Origin: Bacillota bacterium
GTDB lineage: Bacteria; Bacillota; UBA4882; UBA8346
Reading direction: 5' to 3'
Length of the DNA stretch: 64,000 nucleotides
Assembly: GCA_023417475.1 (NCBI GenBank)
Contig: JAEZFP010000068.1
Span: 310,001-374,000, forward strand
Part shown: in pieces, positions 47,754 through 57,293 of the stretch
Layout of the letters: each line of letters starts with the position of its first letter
Numbering within the stretch: the first letter of the stretch is position 1
Translations under genes and position numbers: made by a program
The notes under the pieces: generated by a model
The model's database searches: none
What the model was told of the DNA's origin: nothing
What the model saw: only the letters and a program-made list of their open reading frames with translations

Positions 47754-49670
47754 TCAATCAATTTTGGGTTTTTTATGCCGCTTGTTAAAATTCGGCTGAT
47801 TACCAACCGCCGCTTTCGGCTGGAAATTTCGTTGGGCTGCCCGGGGCCGAATCAAACATTGAGGGCCGAAACCGATCAAATCGGTCCGACCGGCCGCCTC
47901 CAATGCTTCTTTCACCAATTGATAGTTCTCGGGACGGCGATATTGCAGTAACGCCCGTTGCATCGCTTTTTCCTTTGGGCTTTTCGGAACGTATACTTGT
48001 TCCATGGTGCGGGGATCCAGTTCCGTATAGAACATGGTCGTTGCCAAGCTCCCCGGCGTGGGGTAAAAATCTTGCACTTGCTCGGGAGTATAACGGATAT
48101 CCCGTAAATACTCGGCCAGTTCCACGGCTGCTTTTATGTCGCTGCCGGGATGGCTCGATAACAGATAGGGAACCAAATATTGTTCTTTGCCGACCGCCCG
48201 GTTGATCTCGTAAAATTTGCGGACGAACCGGTCATAAACTTCCCGCCCGGGTTTTCCCATCCGCTGCAGCACCCGCTCCACCACATGCTCGGGAGCGACT
48301 TTCAACTGACCGCTCACATGGTGCTCGCAAAGTTCCCGAAAAAAGGCGTCATCCTTATCAAGCATCAGATAGTCGTAACGGATTCCCGAGCGGATAAACA
48401 CTTTTTTCACTTCGGGAATCTCCCGCAATTTCCGCAACAGGTGCAAATATTCCGAGTGGTCGACAATCAACTGACGGCAGCCGCCGTTTTCCAAACATTG
48501 TTTATCTTTGCAGACGCCATGCTTTTCCTGGTGTTTACAGGCGCGATTCCGGAAATTGGCGGTCGGCCCGCCCACGTCGTGGATATATCCTTTAAAATTA
48601 TCCTGCCAGACCATTTGCTGCGCTTCATTGATGATTGACTGCTGACTCCGCTTTTGAATGATCCGTCCTTGATGAAAATGTAACGCGCAAAAAGCACATC
48701 CGCCGTAACAGCCGCGGTGACTGGTGATGCTAAACTCCACTTCGGCGATGGCCGGCACCCCGCCCTCCGCTTGATAACTGGGATGGTAAGCGCGTTGGTA
48801 GGGAAGCGCGTAGACCCGGTCCATCTCCGGGACGGTTAACGGCAAGGCCGGCGGATTTTGAACCAGATATCGGTTACCATGGGGTTGGACGATGCTGCGG
48901 CCCCGCAGCGAATCTTGTTCCTCGGATTGAATCTTGAATGCTTCGGCGTATTTTCGTTTGTTTTGGGAAACGGTTTCAAATGAAGGAACCTCCAGCCACG
49001 TTTGACCTTGCTCATTCGGCGCAACGGACTGCCCGAACTGATCTTGATTGATTAAATAAGCGGTTCCACGCAGGTTACGAATGGCCGCAACCGGCTCGCC
49101 GGCCGCCAGGCGGGCGGCCAACTCCGACAGCGGCTTCTCCCCCATACCGTAAATCAACAGATCCGCCTTGGAGTCAACCAAAATTGAACGGCGGACGGCG
49201 TTATCCCAGTAATCGTAGTGGGCAAACCGCCGCAAACTGGCCTCGACCCCTCCGATAATGACGGGAATATCCTTAAACGCCTCGCGAATCCGGTTAGCAT
49301 AAACGATCACCGCCCGGTCGGGCCGGTGACCGGCGGTTCCGCCCGGCGAGTACGCGTCATTGCTTCGCGGTTTTTTGCTGGCCGTATAATGATTCACCAT
49401 CGAATCAATTACGCCGGAGGCGATCAGCACCGCCAGTTTAGGCCGTCCCAAACGTTTGAAATCAGCTACATCTTTCCAATCGGGTTGGGCGATGATTCCC
49501 ACCCGGAAACCCTGGCTCTCCAGTTGCCGGGTGATGATCGCATGTCCAAAACTGGGATGATCGACATAAGCGTCACCGCTAATCAATAAAAAGTCTAGCT
49601 CGTCCCAGCCCCGGGCCTCCATGTCCGCCCGGGAAACCGGTAAAAAACCATTGTCGTTATATTTGGCCAT
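47754..49670 (-). CDS. YgiQ family radical SAM protein
   Basis: 638 residues. The UPF0313/YgiQ family has an N-terminal domain of its own (MEARGWDELDFLLISGDAYVDHPSFG; in parts) and a radical SAM core with CYGGCAFCALHFHQG near residue 315. Further family motifs are GGVEASLRRFAHYDYWD near 140 and YVPKSPKEKAMQRALLQY near 580. A Cys-rich insertion HGVCKDKQCLENGGCRQ may bind another metal centre. The reaction is unknown. It starts eight bases after the upstream gene's stop. Confidence 0.93.
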   Translation of the reverse strand: MAKYNDNGFLPVSRADMEARGWDELDFLLISGDAYVDHPSFGHAIITRQLESQGFRVGIIAQPDWKDVADFKRLGRPKLAVLIASGVIDSMVNHYTASKKPRSNDAYSPGGTAGHRPDRAVIVYANRIREAFKDIPVIIGGVEASLRRFAHYDYWDNAVRRSILVDSKADLLIYGMGEKPLSELAARLAAGEPVAAIRNLRGTAYLINQDQFGQSVAPNEQGQTWLEVPSFETVSQNKRKYAEAFKIQSEEQDSLRGRSIVQPHGNRYLVQNPPALPLTVPEMDRVYALPYQRAYHPSYQAEGGVPAIAEVEFSITSHRGCYGGCAFCALHFHQGRIIQKRSQQSIINEAQQMVWQDNFKGYIHDVGGPTANFRNRACKHQEKHGVCKDKQCLENGGCRQLIVDHSEYLHLLRKLREIPEVKKVFIRSGIRYDYLMLDKDDAFFRELCEHHVSGQLKVAPEHVVERVLQRMGKPGREVYDRFVRKFYEINRAVGKEQYLVPYLLSSHPGSDIKAAVELAEYLRDIRYTPEQVQDFYPTPGSLATTMFYTELDPRTMEQVYVPKSPKEKAMQRALLQYRRPENYQLVKEALEAAGRTDLIGFGPQCLIRPRAAQRNFQPKAAVGNQPNFNKRHKKPKID

Positions 49671-49678
49671 CTAGTTAA

Positions 49679-50590
49679 TTATCCTTTATTATTCAAAGAT
49701 TCCCCAAATGATCCGTTACTTCCTTGAACCGGATTGGTTAAACTACCAATCTTGTCAATGGTGACGGTCATTTGATCGCCGTTTTTTAAAAAGACCGGCG
49801 GTTTCCGTGCAAAACCGACTCCCGGAGGCGTTCCGGTAGCAATAATATCCCCAACTTCCAAGGTAAATAACTCCGAAAGAAAGCTAATCAAATAGGGAAT
49901 CCCAAAGATCAAATTGGCAGTTGAGGAATCTTGCATGATCCGGCCGTTCAGTTTCATTTGAATCCGCAAAGCATGGGGATCGCCGATTTCATCGGCGGTG
50001 ACCAGATACGGGCCGGTTGGAGCAAACGTGTCCAACGCCTTGCCTTTGATCCATTGTCCGCCGCGAAATTGGAGGTCCCGGGCGCTGATGTCATTAAACG
50101 CGGTATAGCCAAACACATAATCCAACGCTTCCGCTTCGGGAATCCGTTTTCCCCGTTTGCCGATGACCAACGCGAGCTCCGCTTCGTAATCGACCTCCCG
50201 GGAAACTCGGGGGAGCTCAACCGCCGCCCCCGGTCCAACGATCGACGTATTGAATTTATTAAAAAAGACCGGTTCGGTTGGGACTTCAAAATGACCGGAT
50301 TCTTTGGCGTGGTCCAGATAGTTCAAGCCGATGCAGATGATTTTCGGCGGATCGGCTAACGGTGCCAAAACACGTAATTGTTTCAAGGAATATGTATACG
50401 CTTGATCCGACGGGTCGAATTCGGGGAGTAGCGTTAGGACTGTCCGGAAATTCTCCAATACAGCGCGCATTGTAGTAAAAGTGGTTGACCCGCCGCCAAG
50501 TTTCGCCGCTTTGTCCAGATCAACCACCCGATCTCCAAACAAGATCCCCGGAAAGGCCCGTTCCGCCAGTGCAAAGGTTCCAAGTTTCAT
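49679..50590 (-). CDS. Fumarylacetoacetate hydrolase family protein
   Basis: 303 residues. The N-terminal 70 residues form the small FAH-N-like domain; the catalytic domain begins near KIICIGLNYLDHAKESG. Metal-binding Glu/Asp occur in REVDYEAELALVIGKRG and YTAFNDISARDLQFRGGQW; the end has DIIATGTPPGVGFARKPP. Family members are hydrolases, decarboxylases or isomerases of 2-oxo acid-type compounds; some are oxaloacetate tautomerases or decarboxylases. AAAGGA precedes the ATG. The specific substrate cannot be told. Confidence 0.9.
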   Translation of the reverse strand: MKLGTFALAERAFPGILFGDRVVDLDKAAKLGGGSTTFTTMRAVLENFRTVLTLLPEFDPSDQAYTYSLKQLRVLAPLADPPKIICIGLNYLDHAKESGHFEVPTEPVFFNKFNTSIVGPGAAVELPRVSREVDYEAELALVIGKRGKRIPEAEALDYVFGYTAFNDISARDLQFRGGQWIKGKALDTFAPTGPYLVTADEIGDPHALRIQMKLNGRIMQDSSTANLIFGIPYLISFLSELFTLEVGDIIATGTPPGVGFARKPPVFLKNGDQMTVTIDKIGSLTNPVQGSNGSFGESLNNKG

Positions 50591-50711
50591 GGTTGATTTC
50601 CTTTCTTTCAGTTTGTAAGCTGATCATCCGAATGGTTATTTATTGCAGCTTATCTGGCACTCATTTTATAATACTTTACTACGAAAAGCAACTTTGTTGG
50701 CCGGATATAGA

Positions 50712-50740
50712 AAAGAGGCAGCCGGTTGGCTGCCTCTTAA
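50712..50740 (-). terminator. Terminator after the barrel protein gene
   Basis: On the minus strand AAGAGGCAGCC pairs perfectly with GGCTGCCTCTT over a four-base loop, followed by TTCTAT, about 20 bases after the stop. Confidence 0.9.
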
Positions 50741-50757
50741 AAAACGATTGACTACGA

Positions 50758-51600
50758 TTAGAAGCTGTATTTCACACGAATTTGGTTGGTGGTGTCAACG
50801 CTCTTGTCTTCGGATTCACCGAAAGTTCTCAATTCGGTTGACAGATTGTTGGTGAAGTTGTAACCGAGGCGGGTTGCCCATGCGGATTGATTGTCAGCGG
50901 CTTCCATGTCATATTCGCCGCGAACATACGCTTTGTTCACGTTAACCGAAGCGCCAACTTTCGCAACGTCATTGTCATTGAAGTCTTTACCGTATTCGCC
51001 ATAAACGTTCACGTTTTTGGTCGGTTGAGCGGTAACTTGCCATACCAATGAATCTTCCGGATTGGCTTCGTTCTTCTGATAGTTCACGCCAACGCTAGCG
51101 ATACCGAAGTTGTAGTCGGCTTCAACCTGATAGGCGCCGGCGTTAAAGTCGGAATCGGCTTTCGGTTGGTAACCGATGGCCAAGTTGATGTTTTCGCCAA
51201 CTTTCGGCATAACCTTAATCGCAACCGGAGCCAACATTTCTTGGGTGCTGGAATCCATGATGGTCATCACCGAAGGATTGTATTCGAATTGACCAACTTG
51301 AATATCGGCTAATTTATTTTTATAGGTGAAGCTGGCTTCATGAAGGCTAATGCTGTCGGTAGTATTACCAAGGTTATCGGTCTGATCCATTCCCCGTTTC
51401 AACTGCAGGTGGTAATCAAGATTTTTGTCCAGTTGGCCGTCAAAATTGATTTTCCCCTCAAATGAAGCGTTGTCTTGAATCGAACCGGTCAAACCCATTT
51501 TATAAGATACTTCACCATTGACATTAGGAGCAGCGGAAACGGCTACTGCGGTAGATACTACTAAAGAGAATGTTACGATTGATGTTAATAACTTTTTCAA
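50758..51600 (-). CDS. Putative outer-membrane beta-barrel (porin-like) protein
   Basis: 280 residues; start TTG, nine bases after AGGAGG. A classic signal peptide (LLTSIVTFSLVVSTAVAVSA) is cleaved before APNVNGE. The rest is a chain of short alternating-hydrophobicity beta strands, such as NLDYHLQLKRGM, GVNYQKNEANP, NVNVYGEYGKDF and NKAYVRGEYDM. It ends in RVKYSF: a C-terminal Phe on a final strand is the BAM recognition signal of outer-membrane proteins. This would be unexpected in a monoderm cell. No family name recognised; a surface or spore-coat beta protein is an alternative. Confidence 0.7.
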   Translation of the reverse strand: MKKLLTSIVTFSLVVSTAVAVSAAPNVNGEVSYKMGLTGSIQDNASFEGKINFDGQLDKNLDYHLQLKRGMDQTDNLGNTTDSISLHEASFTYKNKLADIQVGQFEYNPSVMTIMDSSTQEMLAPVAIKVMPKVGENINLAIGYQPKADSDFNAGAYQVEADYNFGIASVGVNYQKNEANPEDSLVWQVTAQPTKNVNVYGEYGKDFNDNDVAKVGASVNVNKAYVRGEYDMEAADNQSAWATRLGYNFTNNLSTELRTFGESEDKSVDTTNQIRVKYSF

Positions 51601-51955
51601 AATGTGTGCCTCCTAAAGAATTATAATTTAATTTTTGCTGAGACGAAAACTGCGATTCATGGTAACAAGATTCTTTGGAGAAACAAGAAACATCTTTCGT
51701 GCTTCGCACCACTCCTTTCGCGATAAACAAATGGAATTCATGATACATAAATTGTTTACCGGCGTATGTGTTTTTCAAAGTTCATGAACTCATTCTACAG
51801 CTAGATGACCATTTTGTGAATAGGCCAGATGTTTCATTAGTTTCACATAATTATGTTGCATTTTATAGGATTGCTGGCACCGGTTGACATTTTAACAATC
51901 ACGCCCCCATGCGAAGCGAAAAGCGCGCCGTTTGGCGCGCTTTTCGCTTCTATCG
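51601..51955 (-). other. Gap upstream of the barrel gene: no gene, one minor and one major hairpin
   Basis: No convincing reading frame or ribosome-binding site other than that of the barrel gene. A TATAAT stands about 20 bases before the start codon without a good -35 box. A small hairpin GTGC-GAA-GCAC lies near 51705. The right end holds the codY hairpin. Confidence 0.5.
51913..51950 (-). terminator. Long hairpin after codY
   Basis: A perfect 17-bp stem with a four-base loop, arms GAAGCGAAAAGCGCGCC, begins five bases after the codY stop. T residues are within the stem (CTTTTCG), not after it, so it may act as a terminator or as a 3' protective hairpin. Confidence 0.8.
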
Positions 51956-52693
51956 TCAACTATTGAAACGTTCAAATAATGCCCCGAGAAACTGCTGGTC
52001 TTTTATTTTGATATAGGTTCCTTTGATCCCTAATGACCGTGATTCAACCACTCCGGCGCTTTCTAACTTACGCATCGCATTGACGATCACCGAACGGGAG
52101 ATGCCGATGCGATCCGCCACCTTGCTGGCGATTAAAAAACCTTCCATGCCGTTGAGGACTTCAAAGACATTGCGAATCGCTTTAATCTCGGAAAACGACA
52201 ACGAATTAAGGACTTGTAACGCATTAAACGATTGACGGTCTGCCAAATCGGTCTTGAGATTTTGTTCATACATGTAAATACAAACCACCAAGGCCGCCGT
52301 TTCCGCCAAGATTAGCTCATCGGTCGTAAGTTGCCGTTTTTGAGCGAAAATCATATGCCCAGAGGTGCCTTGCGTCTTCCGAATCGGAATTAATGTCATA
52401 AACTGATACGGCAAACTCAAATTGGGTTCATTCAAAAAGCAGCTGTCAACAGGCAGATTAAGCGTTGTTTCAAAAACAAAACTTAAACGTTGTTTGAACT
52501 CCGGTTTTAACTCCGGTTTTCGCTGGGTCTCCGACGCCGGGAACAAACTGCTTTGACAGGCGAGAACCTCGCCATTTTCACTGATCAGAAAAATTTCGCA
52601 ATTGATAATACCGGATATCTCTTTGACTAACTTTTCTAAATTGATATTATTTAACTTAAGCAACCCCTTAACCGCATTAAAATTGTCAACCAT
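51956..52693 (-). CDS. codY: GTP-sensing global regulator CodY
   Basis: 245 residues from ATG 52693, with AAGGAGCG upstream; a longer frame adds 18 doubtful residues. CodY binds branched-chain amino acids and GTP and represses nutrient-limitation genes. The C-terminal winged helix is strongly conserved: ASKVADRIGISRSVIVNAMRK and LESAGVVESRSLGIKGTYIK. The N-terminal GAF domain is diverged (ISGIINCEIFLISENGEV), so effector binding may differ. It closes the conserved dprA-topA-trmFO-xerC-codY row. Confidence 0.92.
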   Translation of the reverse strand: MVDNFNAVKGLLKLNNINLEKLVKEISGIINCEIFLISENGEVLACQSSLFPASETQRKPELKPEFKQRLSFVFETTLNLPVDSCFLNEPNLSLPYQFMTLIPIRKTQGTSGHMIFAQKRQLTTDELILAETAALVVCIYMYEQNLKTDLADRQSFNALQVLNSLSFSEIKAIRNVFEVLNGMEGFLIASKVADRIGISRSVIVNAMRKLESAGVVESRSLGIKGTYIKIKDQQFLGALFERFNS

Positions 52694-52775
52694 TTTGTAA
52701 TCGCTCCTTGATTCTAGAGATTTGAACCTCCCTGAAAGCGATTCCACTTTTCTCTCTACATATACGGGAATAACG

Positions 52776-53681
52776 CTAAGCCCGTGGATGACTTTTAAGA
52801 TACACTGAGCGAATCTTTTCTCGTGTCAAATGAGTATAAATTTGAGTTGTCGAGATGTCAACATGTCCTAATAATTCTTGAACTACTCGTAAATCAGCTC
52901 CATTCTCCAACAAATGGGTGGCAAAGGTATGCCGGATGGTGTGTGGACTCACCTTGCGATTTATGGCCAATTGCTGGATGTATTTATCAAACATTCGTTG
53001 GATACTCCGGCCGCTCAGCCTTGTCCCACGGAAATTCAGGAATACGTTGGTTACCGCTTTTGTTTGACTTGACAGTTGTCGTTTTAATAGAGCCGGCCTC
53101 ACCTCTCTTAAGTATTTTTCTAAAGCGCGTCGCGCCGCTCCCCCGAACGGAACCATTCTTTCTTTTGACCCCTTGCCAAACACCCGCAAATAACCGCGAG
53201 ACAAGTCAAGATCAGCCAAGTTCAAACCCACAACTTCCTGAAGGCGCAGACCGCTTGAGTATAAAAGTTCTAAAATCGCCAAATCCCGAACCTCAAGTTG
53301 CTTGTTGCCGTCCGGTAATTCCAGCAAATCAGTGACTTCTTGTTGAACTAAAAATTGCGGCAACCTTTTATCCCGTTTGGGGGAGGTTATCCCTAAAACC
53401 GGGTTTTTCTCCAAAACTCCTTCCCGGCACAAAAATTTAAAAAACGAACGGATACAGGCTAACTTTCTAGCCATCGAGCTCTTCGCATAATCACTCTGCT
53501 TAAGCAGGGATAAAAATTCCCGAATCATGATGTGGTCGACCGAACGTAGGTCAACAACCTTTTTTTCGTTTAAAAAATCAATGAACTGACCAAGATCAAG
53601 CCCATAACTTTCAAGCGTTTTGGACGAGTAATTTTTAGCGACTCGAAGATTGGTTAAAAATTCATCGACGAAATTTTCCAA
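52776..53681 (-). CDS. xerC: Tyrosine recombinase XerC
   Basis: 301 residues from TTG 53681; a GTG three codons earlier lies in the likely ribosome-binding site AAGGTGA. It resolves chromosome dimers at dif with a second Xer protein. The N-terminal SAM-like domain (YSSKTLESYGLDLGQF) and the catalytic residues are visible: Arg in SGLRLQEVVGL, Lys region FGKGSKERMVPF, His-x2-Arg in PHTIRHTFATHLLENG, His in LLGHVDISTTQ and Tyr in IYTHLTRE. Position beside trmFO and codY is that of xerC (codV) in Bacillus. Confidence 0.92.
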   Translation of the reverse strand: MENFVDEFLTNLRVAKNYSSKTLESYGLDLGQFIDFLNEKKVVDLRSVDHIMIREFLSLLKQSDYAKSSMARKLACIRSFFKFLCREGVLEKNPVLGITSPKRDKRLPQFLVQQEVTDLLELPDGNKQLEVRDLAILELLYSSGLRLQEVVGLNLADLDLSRGYLRVFGKGSKERMVPFGGAARRALEKYLREVRPALLKRQLSSQTKAVTNVFLNFRGTRLSGRSIQRMFDKYIQQLAINRKVSPHTIRHTFATHLLENGADLRVVQELLGHVDISTTQIYTHLTREKIRSVYLKSHPRA

Positions 53682-53780
53682 AATCTTCACCTTGATATTA
53701 GCATATTAATTTGTTTTTAACAATAAAAAACCAAAGAATTATCTGTTTAATCTAAATAATTCGAACCTTACTTCAAAAAT

Positions 53781-55091
53781 TCAAAAAATTGTATCAAGTA
53801 CATTTTTCTGTAGAATATCCAATGCTCGCTGGGAAATTTGCAAATAACGTTCCTTTTTATTTTTGATACGCTCGCCCAACGACGGGATTAACCCAAAATT
53901 GATATTCATCGGCTGAAAATACCGTGAATCGGCGTTGCAAATATAATGAGCCAAGGCTCCGGTAGCCGTCTCCTGAGGAAAGACGAGCGGTTCGGCTCCC
54001 TGAACCAGTCGGGCGCAGTTGATTCCCGCCACCAATCCGGCGCTGGTCGATTCGACATAACCTTCGACTCCGGTAATCTGACCGGCAAAAAACAGCTCGG
54101 GACGAAACTTGGCTTGATACGTCGGCTGCAGCACGGTCGGTGAATTGATATAGGTGTTCCGGTGCATCACTCCGTAGCGGACAAACTCGGCATTTTCCAA
54201 TCCGGGAATCATCCGAAAGACCCGTTTCTGCTCGCCCCATTTTAAATGAGTTTGAAAACCGACCAAATTATATAAATTACCATCGCGGTCTTCCGGGCGC
54301 AGTTGCACCAGCGCATACGGCCAACGCCCCGTACGGGGATCGTCGATTCCAACCGGTTTCATTGGGCCATATCGTAACGTATCCGGTCCGCGTTTGCCCA
54401 AAACTTCCACCGGCATGCAACCCTCAAAAAAAATCGCCCGTTCATTGGGCAGATGGGCCTCGGATACCTCCGCCGCGGTCAGTTCGTTCCAAAACCTTTC
54501 ATACTCTTCTTTGGTGAACGGACAATTAAGATAAACACCGTCCCCTTTATCGTAACGCGACGCCTCAAAAACCAGCTCGCGGTTGAGCGATTCCGCCGTG
54601 ACAATGGGAGCCGCCGCGTCGTAGAAATAGAAGTACTGCTGTCCGGTTTGGGCTTGGATCGCTGTTGCCAGGTCCGGTGAAGTTAAAGGCCCGGTAGCTA
54701 TAATTACCGGACCGTCGGGGATTGCGGTGACTTCTTGACGGACGATCTCAATTAACGGCTGTTCCGCAAGGGTGGTCGAGATATATTTTGAAAAAGCCCC
54801 GCGATCAACAGCCAACGCGCCGCCGGCCGGAACTCTGGTTGCGTTCGCGGCCCGCATTACTAAAGAATTCATCCCCCGTAATTCTTCTTTTAAAAGTCCG
54901 ACGGCATTTTCCAACGAAGCGCCCCGTAAAGAGTTGCTACAGACCAATTCGGCAAATCCCCCGGTATGATGCGCCGGGGTCATCTTATGCGGACGCATCT
55001 CGTATAACCGAACCGCGATATTGCGTTGGGTTAACTGCCAGGCGGCTTCCGATCCCGCCAGCCCGGCCCCGATCACATGAACAACCGTCAT
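53781..55091 (-). CDS. trmFO: Methylenetetrahydrofolate-tRNA-(uracil-5-)-methyltransferase TrmFO
   Basis: 436 residues. It makes m5U54 in the T loop of tRNA, using methylene-THF and FAD. The FAD-binding start is VHVIGAGLAGSEAAWQL; then ELVCSNSLRG near residue 50 and FFAGQITGVEGYVEST near 340 are typical. The start overlaps the topA stop by four bases (ATGA), so the two are translationally coupled. Confidence 0.96.
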   Translation of the reverse strand: MTVVHVIGAGLAGSEAAWQLTQRNIAVRLYEMRPHKMTPAHHTGGFAELVCSNSLRGASLENAVGLLKEELRGMNSLVMRAANATRVPAGGALAVDRGAFSKYISTTLAEQPLIEIVRQEVTAIPDGPVIIATGPLTSPDLATAIQAQTGQQYFYFYDAAAPIVTAESLNRELVFEASRYDKGDGVYLNCPFTKEEYERFWNELTAAEVSEAHLPNERAIFFEGCMPVEVLGKRGPDTLRYGPMKPVGIDDPRTGRWPYALVQLRPEDRDGNLYNLVGFQTHLKWGEQKRVFRMIPGLENAEFVRYGVMHRNTYINSPTVLQPTYQAKFRPELFFAGQITGVEGYVESTSAGLVAGINCARLVQGAEPLVFPQETATGALAHYICNADSRYFQPMNINFGLIPSLGERIKNKKERYLQISQRALDILQKNVLDTIF

Positions 55092-57187
55092 TCGGTTCCG
55101 CCTTCGGTCAGTTCAACCGTGTAACCGCAGTTGGCATTGGTACAAGTGACTTGTTTGGTTTGGGTCTTGCCGCCCTTGACGGTGCACATCGAACCGCAGG
55201 TAGGGCAGGCTTCCTTATACGGGCGTTCCCAGGTAACAAAGTCACATTCGGGATATTTGTTACAACCATAAAACATCCGGCCTTTTTTTGACTTGCGTTC
55301 GACAATTTCGCCTTGACCGCACTTGGGGCACTTTAACCCTAAGACCTTCCGTAACGGTTTGGCGTTTTTGCATTCGGGATAACCGGGACAGGCCAGGAAC
55401 TTGCCGAACCGACCGTATTTATAGACCATCGTGCGGCCGCATTTTTCACATTTTTCGTCGCTTTCCTCCACCGGAACTTCGACGCGCTCAACCGTTTCTT
55501 TGGCTTGAGCCAGTTCTTCGCTGAAGGTGCCGTAGAAATCGGCCAAGACCTTAACCCAATCAACGTTTCCTTCGGCGATTTGGTCGAGTTTTTCTTCCAT
55601 TTCGGCGGTGAACTCATAGTCAATAATCTGGCCAAACTTTTGTTTTAAAAGGTCAACAACCACTTGACCAAGATCAGTTGGTTTAAAGCGTTTTTCTTCA
55701 ATTAAAACGTAATTACGCTTGATAATCGTATCAATGGTCGGAGCAAATGTGCTGGGCCGGCCGATTCCTTTCTCCTCCAGCGTTTTAATCAGCGTTGCCT
55801 CGGTGTAGCGCGGCGGGGGTTGGGTAAAATGCTGTTTGGGGTCGATCTTGCCAAGCGTTACCTTCTCTCCTTCGGACAACTCCGGTAAACTTCCTTCTTC
55901 TTCCGGAGAATCATCGTCAATCCCTTCCTGATAAACCTCGAGAAAACCGGAAAACTTCAACATACTGCCATTGGCCCGGAAAACAAAGTCTCCCCCTTTG
56001 ATCTCTACGCCGACCGTATCCATTATGGCGGGGCGTATTTGGCTGGCGACAAAACGGGCCCAAATCAATTGGTAAAGCCGAAACTGATCACGCGACAAAA
56101 ACGCTTTGACCGCTTCCGGGGTTCTGTCGACTTGGGTCGGGCGAATCGCCTCATGGGCTTCCTGCGCGCCGGCGGTTTTGGTCTTATATACCGGGGACTT
56201 GTCGGGTAAAAATTCAGCGCCGTACCGTTCTTTGATGGTATCCCGCGCCGCAATCTGAGCCTCTTCGGCAATCCGCACCGAATCGGTTCGCATATAAGTG
56301 ATCAATCCATCGCTGCCGGCATCCCCCAACTCGATTCCTTCATAAAGTTGCTGCGCCAACATCATTGTCTTTTTCGCGCCAAAACCCAGTTTCCGCGCAG
56401 CTTCTTGCTGCAAACTGCTTGTCGTAAACGGAGCTGCCGGGTAGCGAAATTTTTCTTTCCGTTTGACCTCTGTGACCGCATATTGATGTTTTTTCAGTTC
56501 GGCCGCAATCGTCTGCGCCGTTTCAGCATTGGCAATCTCCAACTTTTTTTTGCCCCTGGAGGTTAGTTTGGCGGAAAACGAAGCCTTTTTGGCAGTTTTG
56601 AAAGCGCCGACAATTGTCCAATATTCTTCCTGGACAAATTCACGAATCTCTTGTTCCCGCTCGCAGATTAGACGGACCGCGACCGATTGGACGCGACCGG
56701 CGCTTAGGCCCCGCCGGACCTTGCGCCATAACAACGGACTTAATTCATAACCGACGATACGGTCAAGAATCCGCCGCGCCTGTTGCGCATTGACTTTATC
56801 AATATCAATGGGACGGGGATTTTTTAACGAGTTCTCGACCGCCCGTTTTGTAATCTCGTGAAACTCAACCCGTTGGCAGCGCTCTTGCTTCAAATCCAAA
56901 ATATTCGCCAAATGCCAGGAGATCGCTTCTCCTTCGCGATCAGGGTCGGTGGCGAGAAAGATGGAATCCGCTTTTTTGGCCGATTCCTTTAGCTCTTGAA
57001 TAATCTTACCTTTCCCGCGGATATTAATATATTTCGGTTTAAAACCGTTTTGAACGTCCACTCCAAATTGACTCTTGGGAAGATCCACAACATGACCCAT
57101 GGACGCTCGCACCATATACTTTTTGCCTAAGTACTTCTCAATGGTTTTTGCTTTGGCCGGTGATTCAACGATTACCAATGATTTCAC
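55088..57187 (-). CDS. topA: DNA topoisomerase I
   Basis: 699 residues from GTG 57187; a GTG five codons earlier is inside the ribosome-binding site GGAGG. It relaxes negative supercoils. The Toprim domain opens with VIVESPAKAKTIEKYLG and has TDPDREGEAISWHLAN. The catalytic Tyr is in GLITYMRTDSVRIAEEA near residue 300. Three C-terminal zinc ribbons are seen: CEKCGRTMVYK, CPKCGQGEIVE and CPTCGSMCTVK, each with a second Cys pair. It follows smg and is coupled to trmFO. Confidence 0.97.
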   Translation of the reverse strand: MKSLVIVESPAKAKTIEKYLGKKYMVRASMGHVVDLPKSQFGVDVQNGFKPKYINIRGKGKIIQELKESAKKADSIFLATDPDREGEAISWHLANILDLKQERCQRVEFHEITKRAVENSLKNPRPIDIDKVNAQQARRILDRIVGYELSPLLWRKVRRGLSAGRVQSVAVRLICEREQEIREFVQEEYWTIVGAFKTAKKASFSAKLTSRGKKKLEIANAETAQTIAAELKKHQYAVTEVKRKEKFRYPAAPFTTSSLQQEAARKLGFGAKKTMMLAQQLYEGIELGDAGSDGLITYMRTDSVRIAEEAQIAARDTIKERYGAEFLPDKSPVYKTKTAGAQEAHEAIRPTQVDRTPEAVKAFLSRDQFRLYQLIWARFVASQIRPAIMDTVGVEIKGGDFVFRANGSMLKFSGFLEVYQEGIDDDSPEEEGSLPELSEGEKVTLGKIDPKQHFTQPPPRYTEATLIKTLEEKGIGRPSTFAPTIDTIIKRNYVLIEEKRFKPTDLGQVVVDLLKQKFGQIIDYEFTAEMEEKLDQIAEGNVDWVKVLADFYGTFSEELAQAKETVERVEVPVEESDEKCEKCGRTMVYKYGRFGKFLACPGYPECKNAKPLRKVLGLKCPKCGQGEIVERKSKKGRMFYGCNKYPECDFVTWERPYKEACPTCGSMCTVKGGKTQTKQVTCTNANCGYTVELTEGGTE

Positions 57188-57261
57188 AAAAGATACCTCC
57201 ACCCAGATGAACGTGTTTCACAAATTAGCAACGAGTTTACAAAACACTGATAAAAATTCAT

Positions 57262-57285
57262 AAAAAAAGGGTTATTCGCTAACCC
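57262..57285 (-). terminator. Terminator after smg
   Basis: On the minus strand GGGTTA pairs with TAACCC over a five-base loop, followed by seven T. It suggests topA has its own promoter or partial read-through. Confidence 0.85.
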
Positions 57286-57293
57286 ATAGACGG

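Noticed and set aside
51640..51760. Cyclic-di-GMP or similar riboswitch before the barrel gene
   Set aside because: Only a short hairpin GTGC-GAA-GCAC resembles it; the tetraloop-receptor and conserved core are not present.
51524..51778. 84-residue frame upstream of the barrel gene
   Set aside because: No ribosome-binding site and it overlaps the barrel gene start in another frame.
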